From NCBI RefSeq assembly GCF_017355935.1, contig NZ_JAFIQT010000002.1:620001-684000 (forward strand): DNA of 64,000 nt. Reading direction: 5' to 3'. Positions 29,045 through 39,083 of this stretch are shown here, one piece after another; the first letter of the stretch is position 1, and every line of letters begins with the position of its first letter. Source of the stretch: Telluribacter humicola (GTDB lineage: Bacteria; Bacteroidota; Bacteroidia; Cytophagales; Spirosomataceae). The notes under the pieces were generated by a model. The model did no database searches. It was not told the origin of the DNA and saw nothing but the letters and a program-made list of their open reading frames with translations. Position numbers and translations under genes: made by a program.

Positions 29045-30553
29045 ATGAAGAAAAAGAAACTTTACGTTGTTTTATCCTGCTTGTCGTTGTTCGCTTCGAA
29101 TGCTTTCGCTCAGTACACTTACGAAGGGAATAACAAAATGAATACGTGGTCTATTACCGGATATGGTGGTGTATCACGTTTTTTTGGTGATTTGAGCCAG
29201 TATGACTTCAAACGGGGCGAGAGGGAGGATATTACAGGAATGTGGGGCCTATCACTAAACAAGCAGATTACGCCGGTTTTTGGAGCCCAGCTTACCTTGT
29301 TCAACGGTAGCCTTATGGGGTCCAGAATGGACTACACAAGCCTGGCTCCGGGCGAAACTGTGCCAGTTTCTCGTGACCTGTACTTCAAAAGTCCTTCGTT
29401 TGTGCAGGCTACCATTGATGGTACCATGAACCTGAACCGCCTGCTTTTTGGATTCAACAAGCTGCGCCGCTGGAAATTCGATGCTCATGCTGGTTTTGGA
29501 GTTATGTACTTCCATACCGATGTGTATGACATGAATACCGACCTGCTTCTGTTGTCTTCTAATACAGAAGCAAGCTCAACTACCGCCGGTAAATGGGATC
29601 GTAATGGTACGATCTATACCCGTGAATACGTTGTTCCGCTGGGTCTGGCTATTCATTATGAACTTACCCGCCGTTTCGACATTGGTGTAGACTTCACTAT
29701 CAATCACGTCAACACCGAGAAGCTTGACCTGACTGCCAGCGACATTACCCGTCACGCTACTTCACAGGGCATCTTTGGTTTCTACAAAGGAGAGTCAAAA
29801 CTGGATAAGTGGGGATACGGAGCAATAGCCCTGACTTATAAGCTTGGCCGTAATGCTGTCATGTCCAAGGATGGGAAGTATGACATATCTAAAGGTCGTT
29901 ACCACCTGCGTTGGGCTGATCCAAGAGCTTTGATTCCACCGCCATACAATCCAACCATGGAGGATGCTGATTCTATTGCCAAGGCAAACATGCCTGCTCC
30001 GGTTGATCCACGTCTGTATACTGACTCCGACAGCGATGGCGTAGCTGACCTGTTCGATAAAGAGCCTAATACACCAGCTGGAAGCGTAGTATCGGGTGGT
30101 GGGGTAGCCATTGATCTGGATAAGTACATCCGTGATGCAATTCGAAACAACCTGCCTAAGGATGAATGCGAAGCCTTGTTCAGCAACATCGAATTCGATA
30201 CTGACAAAGCTACTATTCGTTCGGCTTCACAGACTGTGTTGAACCAAGTAATTGAGCTTCTGAACATGCGTCCTAACTGCCGTATAGTACTTGTAGGTCA
30301 CGCGGATGCCCGTGCTGGTTATGGATATAATATGTCACTGTCACGCCGCCGTGTTGAGGCAGCTAAGCGCTTCCTGATCCGTTCAGGTCTGACTGATGCC
30401 TCTCGTATTCTAACTGAGCACTATGGTGAGTATCGCCCGCTGGCTCCGAATACTTCAGCCGAAGGTCTGCAGGCCAACCGCCGTGTTGAGATCAAGATTG
30501 AGCCTATGAACACACTGCGCTCTAAGTACCCTGCTGGTTACGAGCAGCACTAA
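29045..30553 (+). CDS. OmpA-family outer-membrane protein
   Basis: 502 residues from ATG 29045; the frame is open further upstream into rnpB, but only this ATG gives a signal peptide (KKKKLYVVLSCLSLFASNAFAQ). The N-terminal part (about 25-300) looks like an outer-membrane beta-barrel; a short calcium-binding-like linker (DSDSDGVADLFDKEPNT) leads to a C-terminal OmpA domain (about 376-490) with NIEFDTDKATIRS and GHADARAGYGYNMSLSRRR, which binds peptidoglycan. It is likely an envelope-anchoring protein. A strong terminator follows. Confidence 0.92.
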   Translation: MKKKKLYVVLSCLSLFASNAFAQYTYEGNNKMNTWSITGYGGVSRFFGDLSQYDFKRGEREDITGMWGLSLNKQITPVFGAQLTLFNGSLMGSRMDYTSLAPGETVPVSRDLYFKSPSFVQATIDGTMNLNRLLFGFNKLRRWKFDAHAGFGVMYFHTDVYDMNTDLLLLSSNTEASSTTAGKWDRNGTIYTREYVVPLGLAIHYELTRRFDIGVDFTINHVNTEKLDLTASDITRHATSQGIFGFYKGESKLDKWGYGAIALTYKLGRNAVMSKDGKYDISKGRYHLRWADPRALIPPPYNPTMEDADSIAKANMPAPVDPRLYTDSDSDGVADLFDKEPNTPAGSVVSGGGVAIDLDKYIRDAIRNNLPKDECEALFSNIEFDTDKATIRSASQTVLNQVIELLNMRPNCRIVLVGHADARAGYGYNMSLSRRRVEAAKRFLIRSGLTDASRILTEHYGEYRPLAPNTSAEGLQANRRVEIKIEPMNTLRSKYPAGYEQH

Positions 30554-30571
30554 AAAAATAACAAATACATC

Positions 30572-30605
30572 AAAAAAGGGATCTGGAAAATCAGATCCCT
30601 TTTTT
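30572..30605 (+). terminator. Terminator after the OmpA-family gene
   Basis: AAAAAAGGGATCTG (30572-30585) pairs with CAGATCCCTTTTTT (30592-30605): a 14-bp stem ending in a six-T tract, 18 bases after the stop. Confidence 0.9.
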
Positions 30606-30639
30606 GATAGCCATATAGTATAGTTACCGAAAGATTTCG

Positions 30640-30647
30640 TAAATTTG
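30640..30647 (+). promoter_or_regulatory. -7 box of the rpsP operon
   Basis: TAAATTTG, a full match to TAnnTTTG, 50 bases upstream of the rpsP start and directly after the preceding terminator. Confidence 0.55.
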
Positions 30648-30697
30648 CACCCTGTTTAACCCGGGGACGAGATCCCCACCATAACAATTTTAGCAGA

Positions 30698-31237
30698 ATG
30701 GCTGTAAAAATTAGATTAGCGCGTCGTGGACGCAAAAAAAGAGCGATGTATGACATCGTAGTAGCTGACGCCAGAGCACCACGTGATGGTCGCTTTATCG
30801 AGAAGCTTGGTACTTTCAACCCTAACAGCGATCCCGCGCAGGTTGTACTGGCTACGGACAAAGCTGTAGACTGGCTGTTGAAAGGTGCTCAACCAACTGA
30901 CACCGCACGTTCGATTCTTCATCACGAAGGAGTAATGTTGCGCAAGCACCTACAGGTAGGTGTAATCAAAGGAGCTATTTCTCAGGATGTAGCGGATACT
31001 CGCTTTGAAGAGTGGAAGCAATCAAAAGAAGACAGAAAGACTGCAGCTGCGGATGTTAAAACCCAGAAGCAGGATGCTGAAAAAGAAAGCAAACTTGCCG
31101 CTGAGCGTAAAGTTAACCAGGCTCGTTTGGAAGCTATCACTAAGAAGAACACCCCACCAGCTGAAGAGGCTGCAACAGAAGAAGCTGGCGAAGAGGCAGC
31201 GGCTGATGAGGCAACCGAAGAGCAAGCGGCGGAATAA
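30698..31237 (+). CDS. rpsP: 30S ribosomal protein S16 with a long acidic tail
   Basis: 179 residues. The first 80 or so are S16 ([40 protein letters not shown]), a 30S assembly protein. About 75 further residues form a tail rich in Lys/Glu/Ala that ends in an Ala/Glu stretch ([20 protein letters not shown]). E. coli S16 has 82 residues; Bacteroidota S16 proteins commonly carry such tails, so this is an extended family form and not a fusion. First gene of rpsP-rimM-trmD. Confidence 0.96.
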   Translation: MAVKIRLARRGRKKRAMYDIVVADARAPRDGRFIEKLGTFNPNSDPAQVVLATDKAVDWLLKGAQPTDTARSILHHEGVMLRKHLQVGVIKGAISQDVADTRFEEWKQSKEDRKTAAADVKTQKQDAEKESKLAAERKVNQARLEAITKKNTPPAEEAATEEAGEEAAADEATEEQAAE

Positions 31238-31337
31238 TCTCGGTATACTAAGTATGAATATGGGTCTGTCGGCTTGCCGTACAGACTCATATTGTTTTAT
31301 AGGAGGCAGTTTTTTAACACTATAAACTGAACAAATC

Positions 31338-31913
31338 TTGGCACACGACAACCATTACCTGCTGGGGTACATTGTTCGAACCCACGGTACCAAGGGGGAT
31401 GTAACCATACATCTGGATGTAGACTATCCGGAAGACTACGAAGACGTAGAGTCTTTATTTGTAGAAATCAAAGGCGAGCTAGTACCGTACTTTGTGGAGG
31501 ATATGAATATCCAGAAGCAGAATAAGGCCATCGTCAGACTGGAAGATGTAGATACTATCGAGCAGGCACAGGCTCTGGTAGGAAGTGCTTTATACTTACC
31601 CATCGAAGAGCTGGAAGAGTTGGGAGAGGGAGGATTCTACTATCATCAGATCCAGGGCTATACTGTAGTGGATGAAACGAAGGGTGAGCTGGGAATAATC
31701 CGGGCCATCTATACGCCCAATACCCAGGACCTAATAGCAATGGACTACCAGGGCAGTGAGGTACTGATTCCGATCGTTGATGATATTGTAATCAGTGCTG
31801 ACCACGAAAAGCAGCAGGTGCTGGTAAAGCTTCCAGAAGGCTTGCTGGAAGTATACCTGAATTCAGGATCGGATAACGATGAATTACCCGAAGCCGACGA
31901 AGATGAGGATTGA
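31338..31913 (+). CDS. rimM: Ribosome maturation factor RimM
   Basis: A 191-residue 30S maturation factor. The N-terminal beta-barrel begins [20 protein letters not shown]; the C-terminal PRC domain has [23 protein letters not shown] and [12 protein letters not shown] accept a TTG start at 31338: no in-frame ATG exists before the conserved [10 protein letters not shown]. An acidic tail ([16 protein letters not shown]) ends it. The trmD start lies within its last codons. Confidence 0.93.
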   Translation: MAHDNHYLLGYIVRTHGTKGDVTIHLDVDYPEDYEDVESLFVEIKGELVPYFVEDMNIQKQNKAIVRLEDVDTIEQAQALVGSALYLPIEELEELGEGGFYYHQIQGYTVVDETKGELGIIRAIYTPNTQDLIAMDYQGSEVLIPIVDDIVISADHEKQQVLVKLPEGLLEVYLNSGSDNDELPEADEDED

Positions 31914-32580
31914 TATTATTACCTGTGTACCTCGCTTGCTGGATAGCTTTTTTGCGCATTCTATACTGAAGCGCGCACAGGACAAGGGGCATGCCGAGGT
32001 ACATATACATGACATTCGTGATTACTCTACCGATAAGCACAAGAGTGTAGATGACTACGCATTTGGGGGAGGAGCCGGTATGGTACTTCAGATTGAACCC
32101 ATAGCCCGCTGCATCAGGAATCTGCAGAATGAGCGTACTTACGACGAAGTGATCTACCTGACACCAGATGGCGAAAGGTTGCAGCAAGGTATTGTGAACC
32201 GATTGTCTCTAAACCAAAACCTGATCCTGCTGTGCGGCCATTACAAGGGCGTTGACCAGCGGGTGCGGGACCTGTTCGTTACCAAAGAGATCAGTATCGG
32301 CGATTATGTACTTTCGGGAGGCGAATTGGCGGCCGCCGTATTGGCCGATGCCATAATCCGATTAGTACCGGGAGTACTTAATGATGAGACTTCGGCCTTA
32401 ACAGATTCTTTTCAGGACAATCTGCTAGCTCCACCGGTTTATACCCGTCCCTACGAATTTGAGGGGCATAAGGTACCCGATATACTACTTTCAGGGCACG
32501 AAGCCAGGATTGAAGACTGGCGCTATCAGCAATCGGTTGAACGTACGCGTGAGCGGCGCCCTGATCTGCTGAATGAATAG
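31903..32580 (+). CDS. trmD: tRNA (guanine-37-N1)-methyltransferase TrmD
   Basis: A 225-residue SPOUT methyltransferase that makes m1G37 in tRNA with SAM. ATG 31903 gives the usual N-terminus [17 protein letters not shown], 11 bases inside rimM. The trefoil-knot motifs are present: [15 protein letters not shown] and [27 protein letters not shown] is the conserved substrate loop. Normally rplS follows; here the operon ends with a terminator and no rplS is present in the window. Confidence 0.95.
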   Translation: MRIDIITCVPRLLDSFFAHSILKRAQDKGHAEVHIHDIRDYSTDKHKSVDDYAFGGGAGMVLQIEPIARCIRNLQNERTYDEVIYLTPDGERLQQGIVNRLSLNQNLILLCGHYKGVDQRVRDLFVTKEISIGDYVLSGGELAAAVLADAIIRLVPGVLNDETSALTDSFQDNLLAPPVYTRPYEFEGHKVPDILLSGHEARIEDWRYQQSVERTRERRPDLLNE

Positions 32581-32601
32581 AACGATAATATATATATTAC
32601 C

Positions 32602-32631
32602 AGAAAGGCCCGCAACACTGCGGGCCTTTCT
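32602..32631. terminator. Two-way terminator between trmD and the GNAT gene
   Basis: AGAAAGGCCCGCA (32602-32614), loop ACAC, TGCGGGCCTTTCT (32619-32631): a perfect 13-bp stem in the gap between two convergent genes. Confidence 0.85.
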
Positions 32632-32646
32632 ACTTTATGAGTTGTC

Positions 32647-33090
32647 TTAAAAGTCCAGGTTACAGTTAACCCATTCGTCGTCAAAGCGGGTGCCGTACTT
32701 ACGGTAAAAGCCCACGGCTGAAACATTCCAGTTGAGTACCTGCCACATCATGCCGGTACAGTTGGTATCCCGGGCGGCCTGTACGGTAGCGTCGAACAGG
32801 AGCTTACCAATGCCGTTGCCCCGCATGGCTTCAGTCACTATGATATCCTCCATGTACAATCGCTTGCCTTTCCAGGTTGAGTAGCGGAAGTAGTAAAGGG
32901 ATAAACCGATAATCTTTCCATCGGCCTCCGCCACAAAGAAATCATACAGCTTATCATCGTAATCCTGAGCCATCCGATCAGGAGTATTCGCTATTTGATC
33001 AAGAGCTTTTTCATAGATAGCCAGCTCTTTTACAAGCTCAAAAACGGAGGGTATATCATGGCGGGTGCCTTGGCGGGTAATAACGTTCAT
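32647..33090 (-). CDS. GNAT family N-acetyltransferase
   Basis: 147 residues, acetyl-CoA-dependent. The acetyl-CoA-binding motif A is seen as MEDIIVTEAMRGNGIGKLLFDA (R-G-N-G-I-G). The sequence is of the diamine/spermidine N-acetyltransferase-like type (IPSVFELVKELAIYEKAL near the N-terminus, GMMWQVLNWNVSAVGFYRKYG at the C-terminus), so a polyamine or related amine is a likely acceptor. Convergent with trmD, 16 bases from the shared terminator. Confidence 0.88.
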   Translation of the reverse strand: MNVITRQGTRHDIPSVFELVKELAIYEKALDQIANTPDRMAQDYDDKLYDFFVAEADGKIIGLSLYYFRYSTWKGKRLYMEDIIVTEAMRGNGIGKLLFDATVQAARDTNCTGMMWQVLNWNVSAVGFYRKYGTRFDDEWVNCNLDF

Positions 33091-33171
33091 GCGTGGTTTT
33101 AGTAGTTGAATGAGCTGTGAAGCTAAAAAAATATTGAATAATTTATAAATTTTTAAATGGAATAGTTAAAG

Positions 33172-34206
33172 CTACACTTTTACAAAGCTTTCCCACTTCG
33201 CCAGAACATCCTGAAAATCCTGTGGGAGTTCGGTATCAAACTGTATCCATTCTTTGGTTCTTGGATGTACAAAGCCCAGGGACTTGGCATGAAGGGCCTG
33301 CCGGGGTATGATCTGGAAGCAGTTTTCGACGAAGGCCTTGTAGCTACCGCTGGTAGTACCCCGCCGGATCTTATCGCCGCCGTAGGTAGCGTCGCTGAAT
33401 AGGGGATGACCCAGGTATTGCATGTGCGCCCTGATCTGGTGGGTACGTCCGGTTTCAAGATTACATTTGATCAGAGCCACGTACCGGAGTGGCTTTAGTA
33501 CCTCGTAGTGAGTGACCGAATGCTTACCCTGTGACCCGTCCGGAAATACAGCCATCACTCTGCGATCCTTAGGGCTGCGGCCGATATGACCCGTGACAGT
33601 ACCCCTTTCTTCCTTCGGTTCCCCCCAGACCAGCGCGTGGTAGGTACGCTCAATGGTATGATCAAAAAACTGCTTGGCCAGGTGCGTCATTGCATACTCG
33701 GTTTTGGCAATTACCAGCAGACCCGAGGTATCCTTGTCAATACGGTGTACCAGACCGGGACGAATTTCTCCGTTGCGTGAAGTAGGCAATTGCTGGAAAT
33801 GATACACCAGAGCGTTTACCAGTGTACCGTTCCAGTTGCCGTGAGCAGGATGTACGACCATTCCTGCCGGCTTATTTACAATGATCAGTTCATCATCCTC
33901 AAAAAGTATATTCAGAGGAATATTCTCAGGAATAAGCTCCGTATTGCGAGGAGGCTCGGGCAGTGACAGCGTGATAACATCCCCCGGCTTGATCTTGTAG
34001 CTGGCTTTGGTGGGCTTATCATTGACCTTTACGGCTTCGGTCTCGATACCTGTCTGTATTTTGGTACGGGTAGCATTGGGCACGTGCAGACTCAGGTACT
34101 TGTCCAGGCGCATCAGGCCCTGACCCTTATCGGCTACAATGCGGTAATGCTCGTACAGGTCTTCGTCCTCGTCGGTACCGTTATGGTCTATATCTTCCTG
34201 CGACAT
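33172..34206 (-). CDS. rluD: 23S rRNA pseudouridine synthase, RluD type
   Basis: A 344-residue pseudouridine synthase of the RluA/RluD family. N-terminal S4 RNA-binding domain (MRLDKYLSLHVPNATRTKIQ, about 33-95), then the catalytic domain with LVHRIDKDTSGLLVIAKT, whose Asp (HRxDxxTSG) is catalytic, and ETGRTHQIRAHM. S4 plus this length fits RluD, which modifies helix 69 of 23S rRNA; RluC-type specificity cannot be excluded. The start lies 56 bases from the divergent deaminase gene. Confidence 0.9.
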   Translation of the reverse strand: MSQEDIDHNGTDEDEDLYEHYRIVADKGQGLMRLDKYLSLHVPNATRTKIQTGIETEAVKVNDKPTKASYKIKPGDVITLSLPEPPRNTELIPENIPLNILFEDDELIIVNKPAGMVVHPAHGNWNGTLVNALVYHFQQLPTSRNGEIRPGLVHRIDKDTSGLLVIAKTEYAMTHLAKQFFDHTIERTYHALVWGEPKEERGTVTGHIGRSPKDRRVMAVFPDGSQGKHSVTHYEVLKPLRYVALIKCNLETGRTHQIRAHMQYLGHPLFSDATYGGDKIRRGTTSGSYKAFVENCFQIIPRQALHAKSLGFVHPRTKEWIQFDTELPQDFQDVLAKWESFVKV

Positions 34207-34230
34207 TCAGCTCGGCTTTGTTGTGTTACG

Positions 34231-34238
34231 TATCTTTG
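34231..34238 (+). promoter_or_regulatory. -7 box in the rluD / deaminase divergent gap
   Basis: TATCTTTG, a match to TAnnTTTG, 24 bases upstream of the ATG at 34263 on the plus strand. Assigned on consensus only. Confidence 0.45.
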
Positions 34239-34262
34239 CAAACCGCAAAAATAGCAGAAAAC

Positions 34263-35168
34263 ATGGATTTCCTGACCCCAACCCGACCAACCCCTTTGCA
34301 AGAGCTTCGTGATGAGGTAGTTCAAGAGGCAGGAGTAAGGCTATATATCAAGCGCGATGATCTGATTCATCCGGCGGTGTCGGGTAACAAGTGGCGAAAG
34401 CTTAAGTACAACCTGATCCGGGCCAAAGAGCTAGGCCATGATTCTGTTTTAACGTTTGGCGGTGCTTACTCCAATCACCTGTTTGCCATGGCGGCAGCCG
34501 GCAAAGCCGCCGACCTGAATACGATCGGGGTAGTGCGGGGAGACGAACTCACGGCTTATTCATCTCCTACACTACAATATTGCCAGAAGCAGGGAATGCA
34601 GCTCCACTTTATAAGCCGGGAGGCCTATCGGCAAAAGGAGTGTTCTGAACAGGTAAAACATCTACTGAAGGAGCGGGGGGATATCTTTATAGTACCCGAA
34701 GGAGGAAGTAACGAGCTGGCCCTGCCGGGAGTGGGGGAAATGGTACAAGAGGTGGAACAGCAACTAACTCACCTGACTGACTACTTTGCCGTGGCAGCCG
34801 GCACTGGAGGTACTGCGGCCGGTATACTATCAGCCCCGGCTCCGGTACTGGCATTCTCGGCCTTAAAGAGAGGAGAATTTTTACGGGAAGAAATCCGTAC
34901 ACTAGTCGGTGATACAGCGCTTGTAGAACATTTACAGCTCTTTACTGACTACCATTTCGGTGGCTACGCCCGTTATACTTCCGAGCTGCTTGATTTTATC
35001 CGAAGCTTTGAGCAGCAGCATGGTATACCCTTAGAACAGGTATATACCGGCAAGATGATGTTTGGGCTGTATGATTTGATGCAGAAAGGGTACTTTACCC
35101 CCGGCAGTACGCTGGTAGCAGTACATACCGGAGGCCTGCAAGGGCGGCTGGCCAGCCTGGATAAGTAA
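34263..35168 (+). CDS. PLP-dependent 1-aminocyclopropane-1-carboxylate deaminase / D-cysteine desulfhydrase family
   Basis: A 301-residue fold-type II PLP enzyme. ATG 34263 is chosen because the extra 15 upstream residues of the open frame look non-native. The PLP lysine is in SGNKWRKLKYNL (near residue 40); LTFGGAYSNHLFAMAAAG and the phosphate-binding AAGTGGTAAGIL are also typical. Family members cleave ACC or D-cysteine; the Bacteroidota group is short and its substrate is uncertain. Single gene. Confidence 0.85.
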   Translation: MDFLTPTRPTPLQELRDEVVQEAGVRLYIKRDDLIHPAVSGNKWRKLKYNLIRAKELGHDSVLTFGGAYSNHLFAMAAAGKAADLNTIGVVRGDELTAYSSPTLQYCQKQGMQLHFISREAYRQKECSEQVKHLLKERGDIFIVPEGGSNELALPGVGEMVQEVEQQLTHLTDYFAVAAGTGGTAAGILSAPAPVLAFSALKRGEFLREEIRTLVGDTALVEHLQLFTDYHFGGYARYTSELLDFIRSFEQQHGIPLEQVYTGKMMFGLYDLMQKGYFTPGSTLVAVHTGGLQGRLASLDK

Positions 35169-35170
35169 GT

Positions 35171-37402
35171 TTAGCTGATCTGGAATATCTGTCGGATTAG
35201 CTTTCGATCCCCGGCAATCCAGATGACATCTCCCGGATTGATAATTTCCGTTGAATCCGGATTTAAAATACGGGTACCTTCCCGCTCCAGTCCTACGATA
35301 AGCCCGTTAGTATACTCCCTGATCCGGCTTTCCCGAATGGTCTGGCCAGTAATTGTATGAGAGCTAAGTACCTTAATATGCTCGAGTGAAATGGGATTGT
35401 CGTCGGCCAGTAAGATCTTTCCATCAGCACTAACTGTCTCTACCAGCGTTCGGAACACACTTAACTGCTCATCGGTTCCGATCACCTCTATCCGGTCACT
35501 GGGGAAGAGTACCTCGTACTGGTTGGGTAGCAGGATACGCTTACTCCCTCTCTCGATCATCACCACATTGATGCCGTATTTCTCGCGCAGTTGTAAGCTA
35601 TTCAAGGATTTACCTACGAGGGGAGAATCAGCGCTGATGTTGAAGAAAGCAAGGTGCGCGTTCCAGGGGGGCAGTATGTAATTCGATTTCCCATCCTGCT
35701 CACGGGAGTTCAGATTCTGGATAAAACGAGACTCGATCCGGTGATAAAACTGCTGTAACTTCTGATAAAAAAGTACAAACGCAGGTATTATAATAAGGCC
35801 CGTAATAACGGTAGCTACCCCAATGGAGAAAAAGGTATTGAGCAGCAGGCTGGCGTACAGGACAGCCAGGCTTACCCGCAGCAGCTCGAGGAGTACCAGG
35901 GGCCCCCGGTTAAACTTACGGTCTACCCACAGGGCCTTATATGAACTACGATTGGACCTTTTGAAAATGAGCGCCCACAGGAAGGGAGCCATCGTCAGCA
36001 AGGTAAGTATAGCAGTAAGTACTCCTCCCAGGACTGGATTAGCCATGCGCTGCTGTATAATGGGGAACAGTACATTGGAGGCAATCAGGAGCAACGCTAC
36101 TATCACCACTGAGTTGGTAACAATAACCTGAGCGTAATCTTTGAGTACCTCATCCCAGTGACTGGACTCGTTGATGGTCTGCGTCGTATTGGTATACCGG
36201 TTCAGGGCCTTGTACCAGCGTTCCGGCATTTTCTGCCGCACCAGGTTATAGACCGGATCAGCCGCCCGGATCATGTAGGGAGTAGTGAAGGTAGTAATGA
36301 CCGAAACCCCCACAGCTATCGGGTAGAGAAACTCGCTCACAACCCCCAGAGATAGGCCCAGATTAGCAATAATAAAGGAAAATTCACCGATCTGCGAAAG
36401 GCTCAATCCGGCCTGTATGGAGGTACGTAACGGCTGGCCAGCTATCAGTGAACCGATAGATACAAACACCGTCTTTCCTACCATAACGATCAGGACCAGG
36501 AAGAACAGGGGCAGCGCGTACTCTACCAGTACCGACGGGTCGATCAGCATCCCAACGGATACAAAGAAGATAGCACCAAATAGCTCCTTAACGGGTTTGA
36601 GCAGGTGCTCAATCTTTTCGGCCTGCGTAGTTTCGGCCAATATTGATCCCATGATAAATGCTCCTAAGGCCGCTGAGAAGCCCGCCTTGGTAGCAATTAC
36701 CACCATCATAAAGCACAGGGCGATGGAGGTGATCAGGATGGTTTCGTCGTTCATCAGGTTCTTGAAGGACCGGAGGAAAGAGGGGAATAGGAATATACCG
36801 CTCAGAAACCACAGGATCAGAAAGAACATGAGCTTACCCACGGAGGCCAGCATTTCGACCCCCACAAACTGCTGACTGATAGCCATGGTAGAAAGTAATA
36901 CCATCAGCAACACTGCTACCAGATCTTCAATGATGAGTATACCCATCACGACGCTGGCAAACTGATGAGTCTTGACCCGTAGTTCGTCAAAGGCCCTGAT
37001 AATAATGGTGGTGGAGGAAATGGCTAAAATACCGCCTAGAAACAAGCTGTCGGTAAAAGACCAGTCCATCAGACGACCGGCTGTATAGCCACAGAGCAGC
37101 ATGAAAAAAACTTCAAAGAGGCCGCTTATGGCAGCGGTACTACCTACTTTTACCAGTTTCTTAAAACTAAATTCAAGACCCAGATTGAAAAGCAGAAATA
37201 TGACGCCGATCTCGGCCCAGATCCTGATGGATTCAAGATCCAGTATGGTTGGAAAGAGGGGGAAGTTAGGACCTACCAAAAGACCAGCCAGGATGTATCC
37301 TAGTACTAGTGGCTGTTTTAGTCTTTTGAAAATAATCGTAGTGACTCCCGCAGCTCCCAAAATCAGGGCCAGATCAATGATTAGCTGTGGAACGTGGTTC
37401 AT
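35171..37402 (-). CDS. Kef-type cation:proton antiporter (CPA2) with two RCK-C domains
   Basis: 743 residues. Twelve or more membrane helices form a Na/H-exchanger-type core (LRVKTHQFASVVMGILIIEDLVAVLL near 140, with the conserved Glu-Asp pair in IIEDLV). The C-terminus carries two TrkA_C/RCK-C domains (about 590-660, FFNISADSPLVGKSLNSLQL.., and 675-742, TGQTIRESRIREYTNGLIVG..). There is no RCK-N/NAD domain, which marks this as a KefB-like but not KefC-like exporter. It should move K+ or Na+ against protons. Convergent with the deaminase gene, 2 bases apart. Confidence 0.9.
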   Translation of the reverse strand: MNHVPQLIIDLALILGAAGVTTIIFKRLKQPLVLGYILAGLLVGPNFPLFPTILDLESIRIWAEIGVIFLLFNLGLEFSFKKLVKVGSTAAISGLFEVFFMLLCGYTAGRLMDWSFTDSLFLGGILAISSTTIIIRAFDELRVKTHQFASVVMGILIIEDLVAVLLMVLLSTMAISQQFVGVEMLASVGKLMFFLILWFLSGIFLFPSFLRSFKNLMNDETILITSIALCFMMVVIATKAGFSAALGAFIMGSILAETTQAEKIEHLLKPVKELFGAIFFVSVGMLIDPSVLVEYALPLFFLVLIVMVGKTVFVSIGSLIAGQPLRTSIQAGLSLSQIGEFSFIIANLGLSLGVVSEFLYPIAVGVSVITTFTTPYMIRAADPVYNLVRQKMPERWYKALNRYTNTTQTINESSHWDEVLKDYAQVIVTNSVVIVALLLIASNVLFPIIQQRMANPVLGGVLTAILTLLTMAPFLWALIFKRSNRSSYKALWVDRKFNRGPLVLLELLRVSLAVLYASLLLNTFFSIGVATVITGLIIIPAFVLFYQKLQQFYHRIESRFIQNLNSREQDGKSNYILPPWNAHLAFFNISADSPLVGKSLNSLQLREKYGINVVMIERGSKRILLPNQYEVLFPSDRIEVIGTDEQLSVFRTLVETVSADGKILLADDNPISLEHIKVLSSHTITGQTIRESRIREYTNGLIVGLEREGTRILNPDSTEIINPGDVIWIAGDRKLIRQIFQIS

Positions 37403-37447
37403 AAGGTATTCGGGCTAGGGCACTTTGTACATCTTGCAATATAATAG

Positions 37448-37478
37448 AAAAAGCCTTTGCCAGAGGCAAAGGCTTTTT
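37448..37478 (-). terminator. Terminator of sufB
   Basis: AAAAAGCCTTTGCC, loop AGA, GGCAAAGGCTTTTT: 14-bp stem with A- and T-tracts, about 30 bases beyond the sufB stop on the minus strand. Confidence 0.85.
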
Positions 37479-37510
37479 TACTAAATAGGATATATCCGAC
37501 GCAGCATAGA

Positions 37511-38956
37511 TTAACCTACGCTACCTTCAAGGCTTATTTCGAGTAGTTTCTGAGCTTCTACCGCAAACTCCATCGGAAGCTGGTTAAGTACTTCCTTGGC
37601 GTACCCATTGATGATCAGGGCTACGGCCTGTTCGGTAGGAATACCGCGCTGGTTGCAATAGAACAGGATATCTTCTCCGATCTTGGAAGTAGTTGCTTCG
37701 TGCTCTACTGTTGCCGAAGGATTACTTACTTCGATATACGGGAAGGTATGGGCTCCGCAGCGATCACCCAATAGGAGCGAGTCACACTGCGAGAAGTTAC
37801 GGGCATTTTCGGCACGCTTGAATACCTGTACCAGACCACGATAAGAGTTCTGGCTCTTCCCGGCTGAGATACCCTTTGATACTACCCGGCTCTTGGTGTT
37901 CTTACCAATGTGGATCATCTTGGTACCTGTATCGGCCTGCTGCATGTTGTTGGTTACGGCTACCGAGTAGAATTCACCGATGGAGTTATCACCTTTCAGG
38001 ATTACCGAGGGGTACTTCCAGGTAATAGCCGAACCGGTTTCTACCTGAGTCCAGGAGATTTTGGAGTTAGGACCGTCACAGATACCCCGCTTGGTCACGA
38101 AGTTATAGATACCACCCTTACCGTTGGCATCACCAGGATACCAGTTCTGTACAGTGGAGTACTTTACTTCTGAGCTTCCGTGGGCGAATATCTCTACAAC
38201 CGCTGCGTGTAGCTGGTTCTCATCGCGCATCGGAGCGGTACATCCTTCCAGATAGCTTACATAGCTGCCTTCATCGGCAATGATAAGCGTACGCTCAAAC
38301 TGACCGGTACCGGATGCATTGATACGGAAGTAAGTAGAGAGCTCCATCGGGCACCGTACACCCTGAGGGATATATACGAATGAACCATCAGAGAATACGG
38401 CCGAGTTAAGCGCGGCGTAAAAGTTGTCCTTGGGAGGTACTACCGATCCCAGGTACTTCTTTACCAGATCAGGATGCTCGCGTACGGCTTCGGAAATGGA
38501 ACAGAAAATAATCCCTTTTTCCCTGAGGCTTGATTTGAAAGTCGTAAATACAGACTCAGAGTCCATAACGGCATCTACCGCTACACCCGAAAGACGCTTC
38601 TGCTCATCCAGGGAAATACCCAGACGCTCAAACGTATTACGTAGTTCGGGATCTATATCATCAAGGCTTTCAACCTTCTTTGTCTTCTTGGGAGCGGAAT
38701 AGTATTTGATAGCCTGGAAATCTACCGGCTGGTACGATACGTTGGGCCACTTGGGCTCTACCATCTGAACCCACTGACGGAAAGCCTTCAGACGCCATTC
38801 CAGCATCCACTCGGGCTCTTCTTTCTTAGCCGAGATAAACCGTACTATATCTTCACTCAGACCGGGAGGGGCTTCGTCAGCTTCAATGTTAGTAACAAAG
38901 CCATACTTATATTCCGAACTGGTGATCTCTTCTAATAATTCTGCTTCTTTGCTCAT
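37511..38956 (-). CDS. sufB: Fe-S cluster assembly scaffold SufB
   Basis: A 481-residue scaffold of the SUF system that builds Fe-S clusters together with SufC (ATPase) and SufD. ATG 38956 is preferred to the upstream GTG at 38971. Typical sequence: [46 protein letters not shown] and the C-terminal region with [16 protein letters not shown] and [21 protein letters not shown] terminator follows at once and no sufC, sufD or sufS is adjacent, which is unusual since sufBCDS is normally one operon. Confidence 0.95.
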   Translation of the reverse strand: MSKEAELLEEITSSEYKYGFVTNIEADEAPPGLSEDIVRFISAKKEEPEWMLEWRLKAFRQWVQMVEPKWPNVSYQPVDFQAIKYYSAPKKTKKVESLDDIDPELRNTFERLGISLDEQKRLSGVAVDAVMDSESVFTTFKSSLREKGIIFCSISEAVREHPDLVKKYLGSVVPPKDNFYAALNSAVFSDGSFVYIPQGVRCPMELSTYFRINASGTGQFERTLIIADEGSYVSYLEGCTAPMRDENQLHAAVVEIFAHGSSEVKYSTVQNWYPGDANGKGGIYNFVTKRGICDGPNSKISWTQVETGSAITWKYPSVILKGDNSIGEFYSVAVTNNMQQADTGTKMIHIGKNTKSRVVSKGISAGKSQNSYRGLVQVFKRAENARNFSQCDSLLLGDRCGAHTFPYIEVSNPSATVEHEATTSKIGEDILFYCNQRGIPTEQAVALIINGYAKEVLNQLPMEFAVEAQKLLEISLEGSVG

Positions 38957-39083
38957 AGTATTAATTGTCACCTACATTTGCTCAAAAGGATAACAAAGAG
39001 TAGGAGACTTGAGTTTGGGACTATGCCAAAATTACGTAAAAAATTGGAATAGGTATGAATGTTAAATAGGCCAGGCCTGTGAA

